Assembly (NCBI GenBank): GCA_023212695.1
Contig: JALCCG010000078.1
Coordinates: 1 to 64,000, forward strand
DNA from: Sporisorium sorghi
Lineage: Eukaryota > Basidiomycota > Ustilaginomycetes > Ustilaginales > Ustilaginaceae
DNA: 64,000 nt
Reading direction: 5' to 3'
Shown: positions 18,937 to 28,358 of the stretch, in pieces
Layout: each line of letters opens with the position of its first letter
Position numbering within the stretch: position 1 is the first letter of the stretch
The notes under the pieces: generated by a model
What the model saw: the letters and a program-made list of their open reading frames with translations, nothing else
Database searches by the model: none
What the model was told of the DNA's origin: nothing
Program-made: the position numbers and the translations under genes

Positions 18937-19676
18937 TTTGAGCACGACGATGAGGAAAAGGTCGAGGATGATGGTGTTGAAGCCGAAGAATGAAGCAAAG
19001 GTGGAGAAGACGACTTGGGTCAATCTCAATCACAGCGTGCTCTCTGCCATTAAGTTACCAAAGCCACGACGATCCCACTCAAAAAGACAGAATCGGCAGT
19101 GCGCATTTCTTCGCAAAAAGGCTCCATCTCAAGCGCTAAAAATTGCCTCTCTTCTGGCTCTGTGTCTGACCAATTCAGACGGCTGTCATTGGTCGCGCTT
19201 CTTTTTGGCTTCAATTTTCGGTCTGAGCGCCCTTTTGAATTCAATTTTTCGCGAAATGATGTCCAATTTTTGAATTCAATTTTGTGCCGTCGCTGCCTTG
19301 TGTGCGTGAGGGAGAAGGCGCAAGGCAATTCTTTGATTTGAAATCAAAGAGGAAAACGAGAATGCGCGCTCTGCTGCCTCGTTGCTTTCTCAGCTTGCTT
19401 TCTCAGCTTGCTCTCTCATCCTTTGCCCAAGGCGAAATTGTTGCGCGCGATCATTCCAAAACGGAGTGAGTTGGAGATTGATTGCCTTGAGTGGCACTGC
19501 TCACTCGATCCTTTGCCATCTGCTGAACCCTTCTTTCTTCCTTCTCCTCACCTCACCACCTCTGGTCATCTCATTTTCTTCGATCTGTCCATTCGACACC
19601 ACTATCTTCAGCACAAGCTCGACCCAGCACTTTTCTGGTGGAGCACATTCATACTACAACCTCGATATCCGCCACC
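18937..19676. promoter_or_regulatory. Shared divergent promoter of two complex I genes, with CCAAT boxes and a duplicated palindrome
   Basis: The 740 bp separate the ATGs of NDUFV2 (minus) and NDUFS8 (plus). Three CCAAT boxes lie within 100 bp: 19170-19174 (plus), 19188-19192 (as ATTGG, 13 bp away in inverted orientation) and 19263-19267 (plus). CCAAT is the binding site of the HAP/NF-Y complex, a known regulator of respiratory genes in fungi. A palindromic 16-mer TTTTGAATTCAATTTT occurs twice, at 19233-19248 and 19268-19283, 35 bp apart. The central part is AT-richer than its flanks. Regulatory use of these motifs is inference. Confidence 0.6.
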
Positions 19677-20474
19677 ATGGCCTCTTCATTGAACCGTTCG
19701 TTGTTGCGCTCGGTGGTGCTGGCCAGCCGCTCGTACGCTTCCACCTCTTCGACCGCGGCGCCACTCCGATTCGCCACTGCTGTGCCCTCGACTACTGCCC
19801 TGTACAACGCGCGCCTGTTCTCGACGTCGATCGCCCGCTCGCTCGCTATGCCCCAGACGGGCCCCACACAGATCGTGGACCGGGCGCCACCATCACCAGA
19901 GATCACCAAGACCTCAACGTACGACGCCTCGCACGCGCAGCACCGGCTCGACGGCGCGCCCGTCTACCCTGACTACTCCAAGGGCCCCTCTGCGCTGGAC
20001 AAGGCGGGGCAGCTGTTTTTCTTCACCGAGATCCTGCGCGGCATGTGGATCGTGCTCGAGAACTTCTTCCGCCCGCCGTACACCATCATGTATCCGTTCG
20101 AGAAGGGCCCGCTCAGCCCGCGCTTCCGCGGCGAGCACGCGCTGCGCCGCTACCCCACGGGCGAAGAGCGCTGCATCGCGTGCAAGCTGTGCGAGGCCAT
20201 CTGCCCCGCTCAGGCGATCACGATCGAGTCGGAACCGCGCGAGGACGGCGCTCGCAGGACTACGCGTTACGATATCGACATGACCAAGTGCATCTACTGC
20301 GGCTTCTGTCAGGAGGCCTGCCCCGTCGATGCGATCGTCGAGACTCAGAACACCGAGTACTCGACCGAGACGCGCGAGGAGCTGCTCTACAACAAGGAGA
20401 AGCTGCTCGCTAACGGCGATCGCGCTGAGGCCGAGATCGCGGCTAACATCTGGGCTGACCACCTGCAGCGCTGA
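19677..20474 (+). CDS. NDUFS8: NADH:ubiquinone oxidoreductase 23-kDa subunit (NDUFS8/TYKY)
   Basis: A 265-residue intronless protein. The ATG at 19677 lies in a perfect GCCACCATGG context; the frame upstream is open only from a GTG. A Ser/Ala/Arg-rich mitochondrial presequence covers about the first 50 residues. Two ferredoxin-type 4Fe-4S motifs follow: [12 protein letters not shown] at 166-177 and [12 protein letters not shown] at 205-216, the ligands of clusters N6a and N6b. The segment [20 protein letters not shown] before them is the conserved contact region of the family. Function: electron transfer in the hydrophilic arm of complex I. It is divergently paired with NDUFV2, which suggests co-regulation. 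Confidence 0.96.
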   Translation: MASSLNRSLLRSVVLASRSYASTSSTAAPLRFATAVPSTTALYNARLFSTSIARSLAMPQTGPTQIVDRAPPSPEITKTSTYDASHAQHRLDGAPVYPDYSKGPSALDKAGQLFFFTEILRGMWIVLENFFRPPYTIMYPFEKGPLSPRFRGEHALRRYPTGEERCIACKLCEAICPAQAITIESEPREDGARRTTRYDIDMTKCIYCGFCQEACPVDAIVETQNTEYSTETREELLYNKEKLLANGDRAEAEIAANIWADHLQR

Positions 20475-20775
20475 GCATTTGTGCCCTCGCTTTCGATTCT
20501 GCTCGACTGATGCAAGGGAAGATGTAGGCTGATGTAGCAGCGAAATGCGAGTCGGGACGTCTTCCTTTGCGAGTCGAGATGTTTGTTCTACCTTTCTTTT
20601 CGTCATGCAATCATATACTTTGATAATCAGTTCTGCGTGTGTCGCTGCCTATCTAGACTGAACGCAGAATTCTGTACAAGAGCCAAATTCGGCGGCACGA
20701 TTTCACGCCACACACACACTGCGCGGCCTTCCCTCGGTATCGCTTCAATCGACATTGCATTTCTCGCCCTCCCAT
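20475..20775. other. Convergent 3' regions of NDUFS8 and RNH202
   Basis: 301 bp with no gene seen; presumably the two 3' untranslated regions. Confidence 0.5.
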
Positions 20776-21730
20776 TCAAACGGCTATCTTCAGATGTGCA
20801 AAGTACTCCACCGCCAAGCCGGGCGGTAAAAGCGTAGCGATGATCTCGGCCGCGATCTTGCTGCGCAGCTGCTGGGCCTCTTTGCAGTCCTTCGCATCGT
20901 CGGTGCTGGTGGAGAGGTAAGGGGAGGGGTCCGAGTCGAGCGGCCAGGCGCGCTCGAAGGATCTGCCGAGCGTGTTAGGCGCTGCTGCGAAGGTGGATTG
21001 TTGGGACAAGGCGGTGTGCTTGGCGTCGAGGAGGCCGAAGGTTTTGGGCAGGGAGAGGCGGTATGCCTGGTCGCCGTTGGGCAGGTCTGTTTCGCGTCAC
21101 GAGCACAAGGTAAGGGTCAGTCTTTCGCTGCAGCTCAACATGTCCGGAAGAGAGTCACAACGCACCTTGAACATCAGCCACATCCTCCAGCGCCCTCCTC
21201 ACCAGCGGCAGGTTGCCGAACGCCACGATATCCGACCATTCCGTCCCGCCCTCCTCCGCCGACTCTGCACCCTCGCCCAGTCTCGCTTTCAGCTCGGGCA
21301 CCGCCGCCTCCACCGCCTCCCTGCGCCTCGACTGCAGCACCAGCGCAATCTGCTCAAACGTATCCTCCCTCGACCTGTACACGTCCCCGCCCAGCACGCC
21401 CAACAGCGCCACCACCAAGAACCTCGCATCGACCCGAGACAGGATATCCAGCTGGCCCGATGACACCACCTGGTTCAGGCGCGAGATCATCCATGCCCGG
21501 TCGTGCTTCGTGTCCGCTAGCGTGGTGAGCTCGTACAGCTCCCCACCGCAGCTCGGGTTGGGTGGCGAAGAGAGGTAGTACGTCGGCACGCACGTGCGCG
21601 GGTGCGGGAGGATCAGGAGGCGCCCGGAGGATGCGGAGGAAGGGTGCATCAGGATGCCCGTGCGCATCGTGCGGCTCGCAGTCGACCCGGCTTCGTGTGT
21701 GATTGATGATGTTGAGGCTGATGCTGTCAT
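20776..21730 (-). CDS. RNH202: Ribonuclease H2 subunit B (Rnh202), two exons
   Basis: Exon 1 is 21166-21730 and exon 2 is 20776-21086, giving 291 residues. The intron (21087-21165, 79 nt) has donor GTGCGT, a CTGAC branch motif and acceptor ACAG; splicing keeps the frame (Q then DLPNGDQ). The N-terminal part has the RNase H2B triple-barrel pattern: LLILPHPRTCVPTYYLSS, then ELYELTTL, KHDRAWMI and a DARFLVVALL helix start. A helical region with LEDVADVQ and a C-terminal Ala/Leu-rich tail follow. Known role: non-catalytic subunit of the heterotrimeric enzyme that removes ribonucleotides from DNA and RNA:DNA hybrids in the nucleus. The start at MTASASTSS is the first ATG in frame. Assignment rests on motif order; an alignment would settle it. 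Confidence 0.75.
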
Positions 21731-22013
21731 GCTTGGAGTGAGTGAGTGAGTGGGTGGGTGAGCGCCGAGAGGTGTATGTGGTGGCTTCCGAAGAACGATG
21801 TGCGGGAAGAGCTTCGTTTTTGCAATTTCTCTCGTCGTGTTGGTCTCTCTCTGCGTCGCGAACACAACGCGTTGCCTCCTCTACGCTGATCAGCTTCATT
21901 TACGCGACACGGTTCTCGACCTCACCTTGACAACACATCAATCAGAACGAGAAAGACCATCCATTCATGCAAGCACAAGTTATGAGATCATAGGACAAGC
22001 GCTTTGAGCCTGC

Positions 22014-24344
22014 TCAGAGCGCATCAAAGTTGATCGCATGCACCGCGCGCTTCCTCTCCCGCTCGTCTTCCCGCCTCTCATTGACGTGCAGCACAATCAC
22101 CACCGCCGCCAACCCGACAATCGTCGTAATCAGCACCACCGTCACCCACGGGATCCAGTCGCCCGGATGCAGGTACAGCTGCTTGGTCCAAGTCCACGGC
22201 CCACCACCCCCCTCTTCGCCGCCACCCCTCCCGCCCTGCCACGGGTTGATGACCACCTGGCTGTTCGGGATCACGCCCTCGAGCGCCAAGTAGTGCTCCT
22301 TCTGCCGGCGCGTCGAGCCAATAAACAGCGACTCGACGTAATTGTTCGTGCGCCCCAAGCCAAAGTAGCTGTACGGCGTCAGCAGCGAGCGGTAGGCAGT
22401 CTGCGGGAGCTGCCCGACCTGCTGCGCGCGCCGCACGCCGTTCGGGTCGAGCACGGTAAACTTGTACGACGCCCCGCCGTAGTTGGTCCCCCATGGCTGG
22501 AACTTGGGCGCATCCTTGGGCTCGCACAGGCCCTGACACGCGCCGTTGAGCGTGAGCGCCTTGAGGAAGAACGAGTCGTGGAAGTAGTTGTTCTGAACAA
22601 ACGTGATGCGCCGGCTGGAATCCATGCCGTCCGACGTCGACGGCGTCCTCTGCAGGAGCAAGTCCAGCGTACCGTCCTCGTCAATGTCGAGCCAGCTGGC
22701 ACTGCGAACATCACGCAGCACCTCGAGAGCATCGGCTCCAGCAGTGACCTTGATGAATGTCCTCCCCTCCGGTCGATCCGACGAACATCCAAGACCGGCT
22801 TTCTCGCCAGCGGGGACTTTGCTGCACTCGAGGTTTCTGAGGATGTGCACGCGCGTCTCGCCATCGCCACGCACACTGTTGCGACCGCCAGAGGCAAGTT
22901 TGTCCGGGATGGTGATGAGAACAAGATCCGGGTAGCCATCCTTGTTATAGTCGCCCAAATGGAGCGAGTTGGGCAGAGCGAGGAAAGACGGCGAGAGCGC
23001 ATCGTTGAGCAGAATGCGGCTGTCGCCCGTCAGCTTGTCGACGGGCACACGGAGCAGATCGGCATTGTCCTTGCTGATGCTGAAGTTGATGCGGAAGTTG
23101 TCGTCGGCGACACAGAGATCTTCGGCTTCCCTGCACTGTCGATCCGGTTTTCTCTTTGCGGCAACGTTGCCTGCAGACGCGTTTGCATTTTTCTTGCCTG
23201 TCGACAGCGAGCCGTAGCCGGGTCCAGCGCCAAGGAAGCCATCGATACGAGGCGAGCAGAGCGGGACCTGTCGGTTGAAGGCGACATTGACAAAGCAGTT
23301 GTCGCCGCTTCGGTCGCATGTGGGGAAGATGACATCGATGGTCCCGTCGCGATCAATATCGCCGAAGCTCAACGCTCCGGTGCCCGGTGGGAGCTCGCCC
23401 GTCGAAGCAAGCTGGAAACCGGATCCTTGTCCCTTGGAGTTGGGCTTGACGGCGGTCCAGATCTGGTAGGCGAGTTTCGAGCTGAGGAACGAGTCTTCGG
23501 AGCAGACGAGGAAGAGGTCTGCGAGACAGTCGCCGTTGAGGTCGACGAAGGCCGAGCTATGTGGGTTGGCGAGCTTGCAAGCGGGTGCCTTGGCAGCATC
23601 TAGCAACGGAGCATCTGCGATGTCGAAAGCAGCCGTGGTGTTGTTGGAAGGCCCTACAAGGAGGTTGCGCCAGATCTTCAAGTCAGACGCGTCCTTGGCC
23701 GGAGCAGCAGGATCGCTGAAAGGAATCCCGAGCAGGTCCATCTGCATATCGCCAGACGCATCAATGGTGACCGGTTGCGCCAAAGTGGACGATGGCACAG
23801 AGAGCGGTATTGACTCGAAGCCGCTTCCATCTGTCTTGCCGAGAAAGACATCCATCGAGAGCTCTTTGGATGAAGCGGACGTGCCCTGCGACATGATGAG
23901 CAGGTCGAGCCTGCCATCGTAGTTGACATCTGCTGCCACCACATTTGTGATCTTGTTGCTCGACGAGCTGAGCTGGACTGTCGCTGCTGCAGTGCGTCCA
24001 AAGGCAAAGCTGTTGCGATCCCACAGATGAATGCTTGCTGTCTGACGATTCGAGTCGACGACAATGGCATCGAGGAACTGGTCGCCGTTCCAATCTCCCC
24101 ATGCGGCTACCTGCCCTTGAATACGATCGATACCGAGACTGCCTGCATCGATGAGGCCTTCGTACTTGAAGCGCTTCTCGCCGATGCCAAAGAGCGCGTC
24201 GACGCCAGTGAGCTGTGTAGCGGAGAGCAGCAAGGCTGATGCGCATGCGGCCCTGAGCCTGCGCGTTTTGGACGGTCGTGGCCTGTGATTTTTTGACCGT
24301 GTCATGGCCGCCGTGGAGCACTCGGCCTCGCAGCTGAGTGCCAT
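22014..24344 (-). CDS. FG-GAP repeat membrane protein, T-cell immunomodulatory protein (ITFG1/TIP) homologue
   Basis: A 776-residue intronless type I membrane protein. The start MALSCEAEC is the first ATG (the frame is open further upstream only through GTG). A signal-anchor-like hydrophobic segment (ACASALLLSATQLTGVDALF, about 34-53) is followed by a lumenal beta-propeller. It has several FG-GAP calcium-binding loops: DWNGDQFLDAIVVD, DVNYDGRLDLLIM, DLNGDCLADLFLV, DIDRDGTIDVIF and DYNKDGYPDLVLI. The C-terminal half has the TIP signature (SYFGLGRTNNYVESLFIG, then IPNSQVVINPW). A membrane helix near 720-745 (WVTVVLITTIVGLAAVVIVL) and a short basic tail end it. Homologues are conserved from fungi to animals; their molecular role is poorly defined. 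It is divergent from VPH1. Confidence 0.88.
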   Translation of the reverse strand: MALSCEAECSTAAMTRSKNHRPRPSKTRRLRAACASALLLSATQLTGVDALFGIGEKRFKYEGLIDAGSLGIDRIQGQVAAWGDWNGDQFLDAIVVDSNRQTASIHLWDRNSFAFGRTAAATVQLSSSSNKITNVVAADVNYDGRLDLLIMSQGTSASSKELSMDVFLGKTDGSGFESIPLSVPSSTLAQPVTIDASGDMQMDLLGIPFSDPAAPAKDASDLKIWRNLLVGPSNNTTAAFDIADAPLLDAAKAPACKLANPHSSAFVDLNGDCLADLFLVCSEDSFLSSKLAYQIWTAVKPNSKGQGSGFQLASTGELPPGTGALSFGDIDRDGTIDVIFPTCDRSGDNCFVNVAFNRQVPLCSPRIDGFLGAGPGYGSLSTGKKNANASAGNVAAKRKPDRQCREAEDLCVADDNFRINFSISKDNADLLRVPVDKLTGDSRILLNDALSPSFLALPNSLHLGDYNKDGYPDLVLITIPDKLASGGRNSVRGDGETRVHILRNLECSKVPAGEKAGLGCSSDRPEGRTFIKVTAGADALEVLRDVRSASWLDIDEDGTLDLLLQRTPSTSDGMDSSRRITFVQNNYFHDSFFLKALTLNGACQGLCEPKDAPKFQPWGTNYGGASYKFTVLDPNGVRRAQQVGQLPQTAYRSLLTPYSYFGLGRTNNYVESLFIGSTRRQKEHYLALEGVIPNSQVVINPWQGGRGGGEEGGGGPWTWTKQLYLHPGDWIPWVTVVLITTIVGLAAVVIVLHVNERREDERERKRAVHAINFDAL

Positions 24345-24818
24345 CGTCGGAGTAGAATGGTGAGCGCTATCGAGTGATGATAATGATGATGATGAGGTCA
24401 AGAACGACAGGGTCCTTTGGGCTCCGCTGCAGCGAGGAAAGAGCGTCGAGGTGGAGGATTTTTCCGAACATGTTAGATTCGACCTCAAATTGGGTCTGTG
24501 CTTTTTTTTCGACTCAGCGCTGAAGAGTCGGATCCGTAACTCGAAAAACACTGACGATCTGCCTCTTCTGTTCTCGTCATCCCTGATTCCAAAATTGTGC
24601 CACACGCAACCGCTTCCAAAGCAGAGACGACTAGATTGAGAAATTCAAACGCACAGCCAAACAGCACGGACGGACCTCAATTTGAGCAATTCAGAATCGA
24701 TCGTCTCTCTCTCTCACTCTCTAGTCTTTCTCGTCGATCATCCTCCATCTTTGTTTCGTATCCTCTTGCGATACCTTCAAACACCTCTCATCACCTTCAA
24801 GGCTACGTAGGCAGTCAC

Positions 24819-24863
<45 letters not shown>

Positions 24864-24867
24864 CACC
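24345..24867. promoter_or_regulatory. Divergent promoter region between the ITFG1-like gene and VPH1
   Basis: 523 bp without a gene. The right end is a (CTTG)11 tetranucleotide tract directly before the VPH1 start; the rest shows nothing recognised. Confidence 0.55.
24819..24862 (+). repeat. (CTTG)11 microsatellite in the VPH1 leader
   Basis: Eleven perfect CTTG units (44 nt) ending five bases before the VPH1 ATG. The last bases, GCCACC, still give a good start context. In one frame the tract reads as an open Leu-Ala-Cys-Leu repeat, but without an ATG. Confidence 0.97.
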
Positions 24868-27438
24868 ATGCCGGAGGAGGAGAGCCTGTTCAGGTCAGCG
24901 ACCATGTCGCTGATCCAGCTCTACATTCCTTCCGAGACCGCGCACGCCACCGTCCAGGAACTAGGAGAGCTCGGAAACGTCATGTTCAAGGATCTCAACC
25001 CGGACGTCTCGCCCTTCCAGCGCTCCTTTGTCACCGACATCAGAAGACTCGACGAAATGGAGAGACGCATTCGTTTCCTCTACGCCCAGATGGAAAAGGA
25101 AGGCGTTCCCGTCCGCCCTCTCGAAAGCGCACTTCCCTTCATCACCCTCGGCTCTGATGGTCGTCGTGGCCCCCAACTCATGGACGAGCTCTCGGTCAAG
25201 CTGCGCGAGCACGAGGAGCGCCTCGGCCAGATGAACGGCTCCTACGAAACCCTTCAGAAGCGCTTGCAGGAGCTCGAGGAGGCCAAGCACGTCCTTCGCG
25301 AAACCGCCGTCTTCTTCGATCAGGCTGAAGGCCGCCAGGACGCTGTTCGAGCTTCTGTCGACGATGCCAACGCGCCTCTCCTTGATGACGTCGAGTCGCA
25401 CGCCTTCAACACCTCGCGTGGCGATGACAGCGGCTACGGCACCTTTGATCTAGAGTTTGTTGCCGGCACCATCGACCGCAGCAAGATGACCATCTTTGAG
25501 CGCATCTTGTGGCGCGTTCTTCGCGGCAACCTCTACATGAACTACGCCGAGATCGACGAGGCCTTCGATGACCCCACCAAGGAAGAGCCCGTGCGCAAGA
25601 ACGTCTTCATCATCTTTGCTCACGGCTCGGAGCTGCTCGCAAAGATCCGCAAGATCAGCGAGAGCATGGGCGGCACCCTCTACCCCATCGACAGCAACGC
25701 CGATCGCCGCGAGGAGAGCCTTCGCGAAGTTCTCAGCCGCATCGAGGATCTCAACAATGTCCTCTACTCCACCAGCGCCACACGACGCACCGAACTCGTC
25801 AAGATCGCCGAGGTGCTCAGCGCCTGGGAGGACGTCGTGCGCAAGGAGAAGCTCATCTACTCGACGCTCAACATGTTCCTCTTTGACAACCGCCGCAAGA
25901 CGCTCGTTGCTGAAGGCTGGTGCCCCTCGAGCGATCTCGGCCAGATCCAGCTCGCCCTCCGTCGCGCCATCGAAAATGCCGGCACCAGCGCTCCCGCCGT
26001 CTTGCAAGAGCTTCGCACCAACAAGTCGCCGCCGACCTTCCAGCGTTCCAACAAGTACACCGAGGCCATCCAGTCGGTCGGCGACAGCTACGGTATCGCC
26101 AAGTACAAGGAGGTCAACCCGGGTCTCTTCAACTTGATCCTCCTTCCTTTCCTCTTTGCCGTCATGTTCGGCGATGTCTTCCACGCCTCCCTCATGACGC
26201 TCGCTGCGCTCACCATGTGCGTCTTTGAGCGCAAGCTCGCCAAGGTCGACAACGAGATCTTCACCATGTTCTTCTACGGTCGTTACATGATGCTCCTCAT
26301 GGGTGTCTTCTCCATGTTCACCGGCTTCCTCTACAACGACATCGGAAGCAAGAGCATGCACCTCTTCCACACCGGTTGGGACTGGCCGCACCAGAAGGGC
26401 ACCATCGAGGCCGTCCCCAACGGTCACGTCTACGCTATCGGTATCGATCCTACCTGGCACGGCGCCGACAACGCTCTCGTCTTCACCAACTCGCTCAAGA
26501 TGAAGATGTCCGTCATCCTCGGTGTCTTCCACATGACGCTCGCCATCCTCCTCAACGTGCCCAACTTTATCCGATTCGGCCAGAAGTGGAAGATCTGGTC
26601 CGAGATTGTGCCGCAGATGCTCTTTATGCAGTCGCTCTTTGGCTACCTCGTCTTTGCTATCGTCTACAAGTGGTCTATCGACTGGTACGAAACCGATGCC
26701 AACGGCACCGTCTTCCGCAACAACCCGCCTGGCTTGCTCAACATGCTCATCTACATGTTCCTCAAGCCCGGTCAAGTCGATCCCAAGACAGAGCTCTACC
26801 CGGGTCAAGCGTTTGTCCAAACGGTGCTGCTGCTCATCGCATTCATCTGTGTCCCCTGGATGCTCATCGCCACTCCTTACATTGAGTGGAAGGAGCACCA
26901 GAAGACCAAGGGCCAGGGCTACCGCAGCATCGGTCACGGCGACGGTGCGCCAGCCCTTGGACTCGACGGCGATGCAGACGACGACGAGGACGCCGACGAG
27001 AACAGCCGTCTTACTCAGGGCAATGGCAACGGACACGGCAACGGCGGCGGTCACGGTGACGGCGAGATGGAGGAGGAGCACGAGTTCAACATTGGCGAGG
27101 TCGTCATTCACCAGGTCATTCACACCATCGAGTTCTGCCTCGGATGCATCTCCAACACGGCCTCCTACCTGCGTCTGTGGGCCTTGTCGCTCGCCCACGC
27201 CCAGCTCTCCGAGGTGCTGTGGACCATGACCATCCAGAACGTCTTTGGCATGACGGGCATCACGGGCGCCATCGCCGCCGTGCTTGCCTTTGGTCTGTGG
27301 TTCTGCCTTTCCATCGCCATCTTGTGCTGCATGGAGGGTCTCAGTTCGCTGCTGCACGCCATCCGTCTTGCCTGGGTCGAGTTCGGAAGCAAATTCTACC
27401 AGGCTGGAGGCTACCAGTTTGAGCCGCTCAAGTTCTGA
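24868..27438 (+). CDS. VPH1: V-type proton ATPase 116-kDa subunit a (Vph1/Stv1)
   Basis: An 856-residue intronless protein starting MPEEESLFRSATMSLIQLYI. The frame upstream is open through the CTTG repeat but only from TTG. The N-terminal cytosolic domain (about 1-400) has the family marks LNPDVSPFQRSF and coiled-coil segments. The membrane domain begins near GLFNLILLPFLFAVMFGDV and has several helices. The essential arginine of the proton path is Arg769 in YLRLWALSLAHAQLS. A hydrophilic loop near 700-735 is His/Gly/Asn-rich and acidic. Function: proton translocation in the Vo sector of the vacuolar/Golgi V-ATPase. The catalytic subunit A gene (VMA1) is also in this window, 25 kb away. There appears to be a single uninterrupted exon. 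Confidence 0.96.
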   Translation: MPEEESLFRSATMSLIQLYIPSETAHATVQELGELGNVMFKDLNPDVSPFQRSFVTDIRRLDEMERRIRFLYAQMEKEGVPVRPLESALPFITLGSDGRRGPQLMDELSVKLREHEERLGQMNGSYETLQKRLQELEEAKHVLRETAVFFDQAEGRQDAVRASVDDANAPLLDDVESHAFNTSRGDDSGYGTFDLEFVAGTIDRSKMTIFERILWRVLRGNLYMNYAEIDEAFDDPTKEEPVRKNVFIIFAHGSELLAKIRKISESMGGTLYPIDSNADRREESLREVLSRIEDLNNVLYSTSATRRTELVKIAEVLSAWEDVVRKEKLIYSTLNMFLFDNRRKTLVAEGWCPSSDLGQIQLALRRAIENAGTSAPAVLQELRTNKSPPTFQRSNKYTEAIQSVGDSYGIAKYKEVNPGLFNLILLPFLFAVMFGDVFHASLMTLAALTMCVFERKLAKVDNEIFTMFFYGRYMMLLMGVFSMFTGFLYNDIGSKSMHLFHTGWDWPHQKGTIEAVPNGHVYAIGIDPTWHGADNALVFTNSLKMKMSVILGVFHMTLAILLNVPNFIRFGQKWKIWSEIVPQMLFMQSLFGYLVFAIVYKWSIDWYETDANGTVFRNNPPGLLNMLIYMFLKPGQVDPKTELYPGQAFVQTVLLLIAFICVPWMLIATPYIEWKEHQKTKGQGYRSIGHGDGAPALGLDGDADDDEDADENSRLTQGNGNGHGNGGGHGDGEMEEEHEFNIGEVVIHQVIHTIEFCLGCISNTASYLRLWALSLAHAQLSEVLWTMTIQNVFGMTGITGAIAAVLAFGLWFCLSIAILCCMEGLSSLLHAIRLAWVEFGSKFYQAGGYQFEPLKF

Positions 27439-28358
27439 GTCAGTCGCTCGGCCTAGATTTTCACACCTACCATTCGCACATCCGTTTCTTCATCAATCAC
27501 AAAGTTGTGGAACAATTGTGCTGGCCGAAAGAATGAGTTTGAAAGCAGGTTTGAGACTGTGAGACCAGGTGCTGAGTGCTGCGAGTGAGTGGGTCGAATT
27601 CGACCGGCGAGTTTTTGATCCTTCATTTGGATCCCACTCTGTGAGTGTGAGCATGATGCGTTTGCCGTCCCACCGAGGCAGTTGAGTTGGTCACACACGC
27701 ACTGAGTTCCCGTGTGAAGGACTGTGAGAACGATCGATGTTCGGCGGTTTTCAGCGGTCAACGCCAGTCGGAGGGGATGCAGAGATGAGGTCCGGCTGAG
27801 TGTCGGTCTCGATTCTCACACGGGTGAGAAGACACTCTGCGACCTTTTCTCGTCAGCTTCATTTTGTCTGGTCCCACCTGCAACCATGGAGGGGCTTCTA
27901 TTGTCACGACGAGCGCTCGGTCTTTCAAAGTGACCACACACTGGCGCAGCGCCGTATCGTCGCTGTTTGTTGTCAAAGGTGGGTTTCAAGCAACGTCTTC
28001 ATTGGGTCGTGGGCAAAGTGGCTTGCTGCAGGCGAAAGAAGTGCAACGACTGGCGTCTTGCCTTGAAGGCGCAGCGGTGCTGCTCAGGGGCGCAGGACGA
28101 CAGAGTGCTGCGAATGTACTTAAGAAGCAAAGGCGCGGGTGATCTCCCCTCTTTCGAGCCTCCTAACAACATCATCGCTACAAGTAGCCTACCACTTTTT
28201 TTTTTTTTTTTTTTTTTCAAGCATCACATCGTACGTTCTTTCAGCTTTCCAAGCCTGCTGACTCGTGCTTGCCACGGCTTCTAACTACTTTTTCCCTCCG
28301 CTCTCCAGACTGCAGCACGTTCTTTCTCAGCAAGAATTCGTCAAGCTCGAAACCAGAA
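27439..28358. other. Intergenic between VPH1 and the secreted-protein gene
   Basis: 920 bp containing a T22 tract at 28196-28217 and a GTCGAATTCGAC palindrome near 27593-27604. No gene or RNA is recognised. The right part presumably carries the promoter of the secreted-protein gene. Confidence 0.5.
28196..28217. repeat. Poly(T) tract, T22
   Basis: Pure thymine run about 140 bp upstream of the secreted-protein start. Confidence 0.98.

Noticed and set aside
22038..23603. 521-codon plus-strand frame opposite the FG-GAP gene
   Set aside because: No domain; the minus-strand frame carries the clear FG-GAP motifs.
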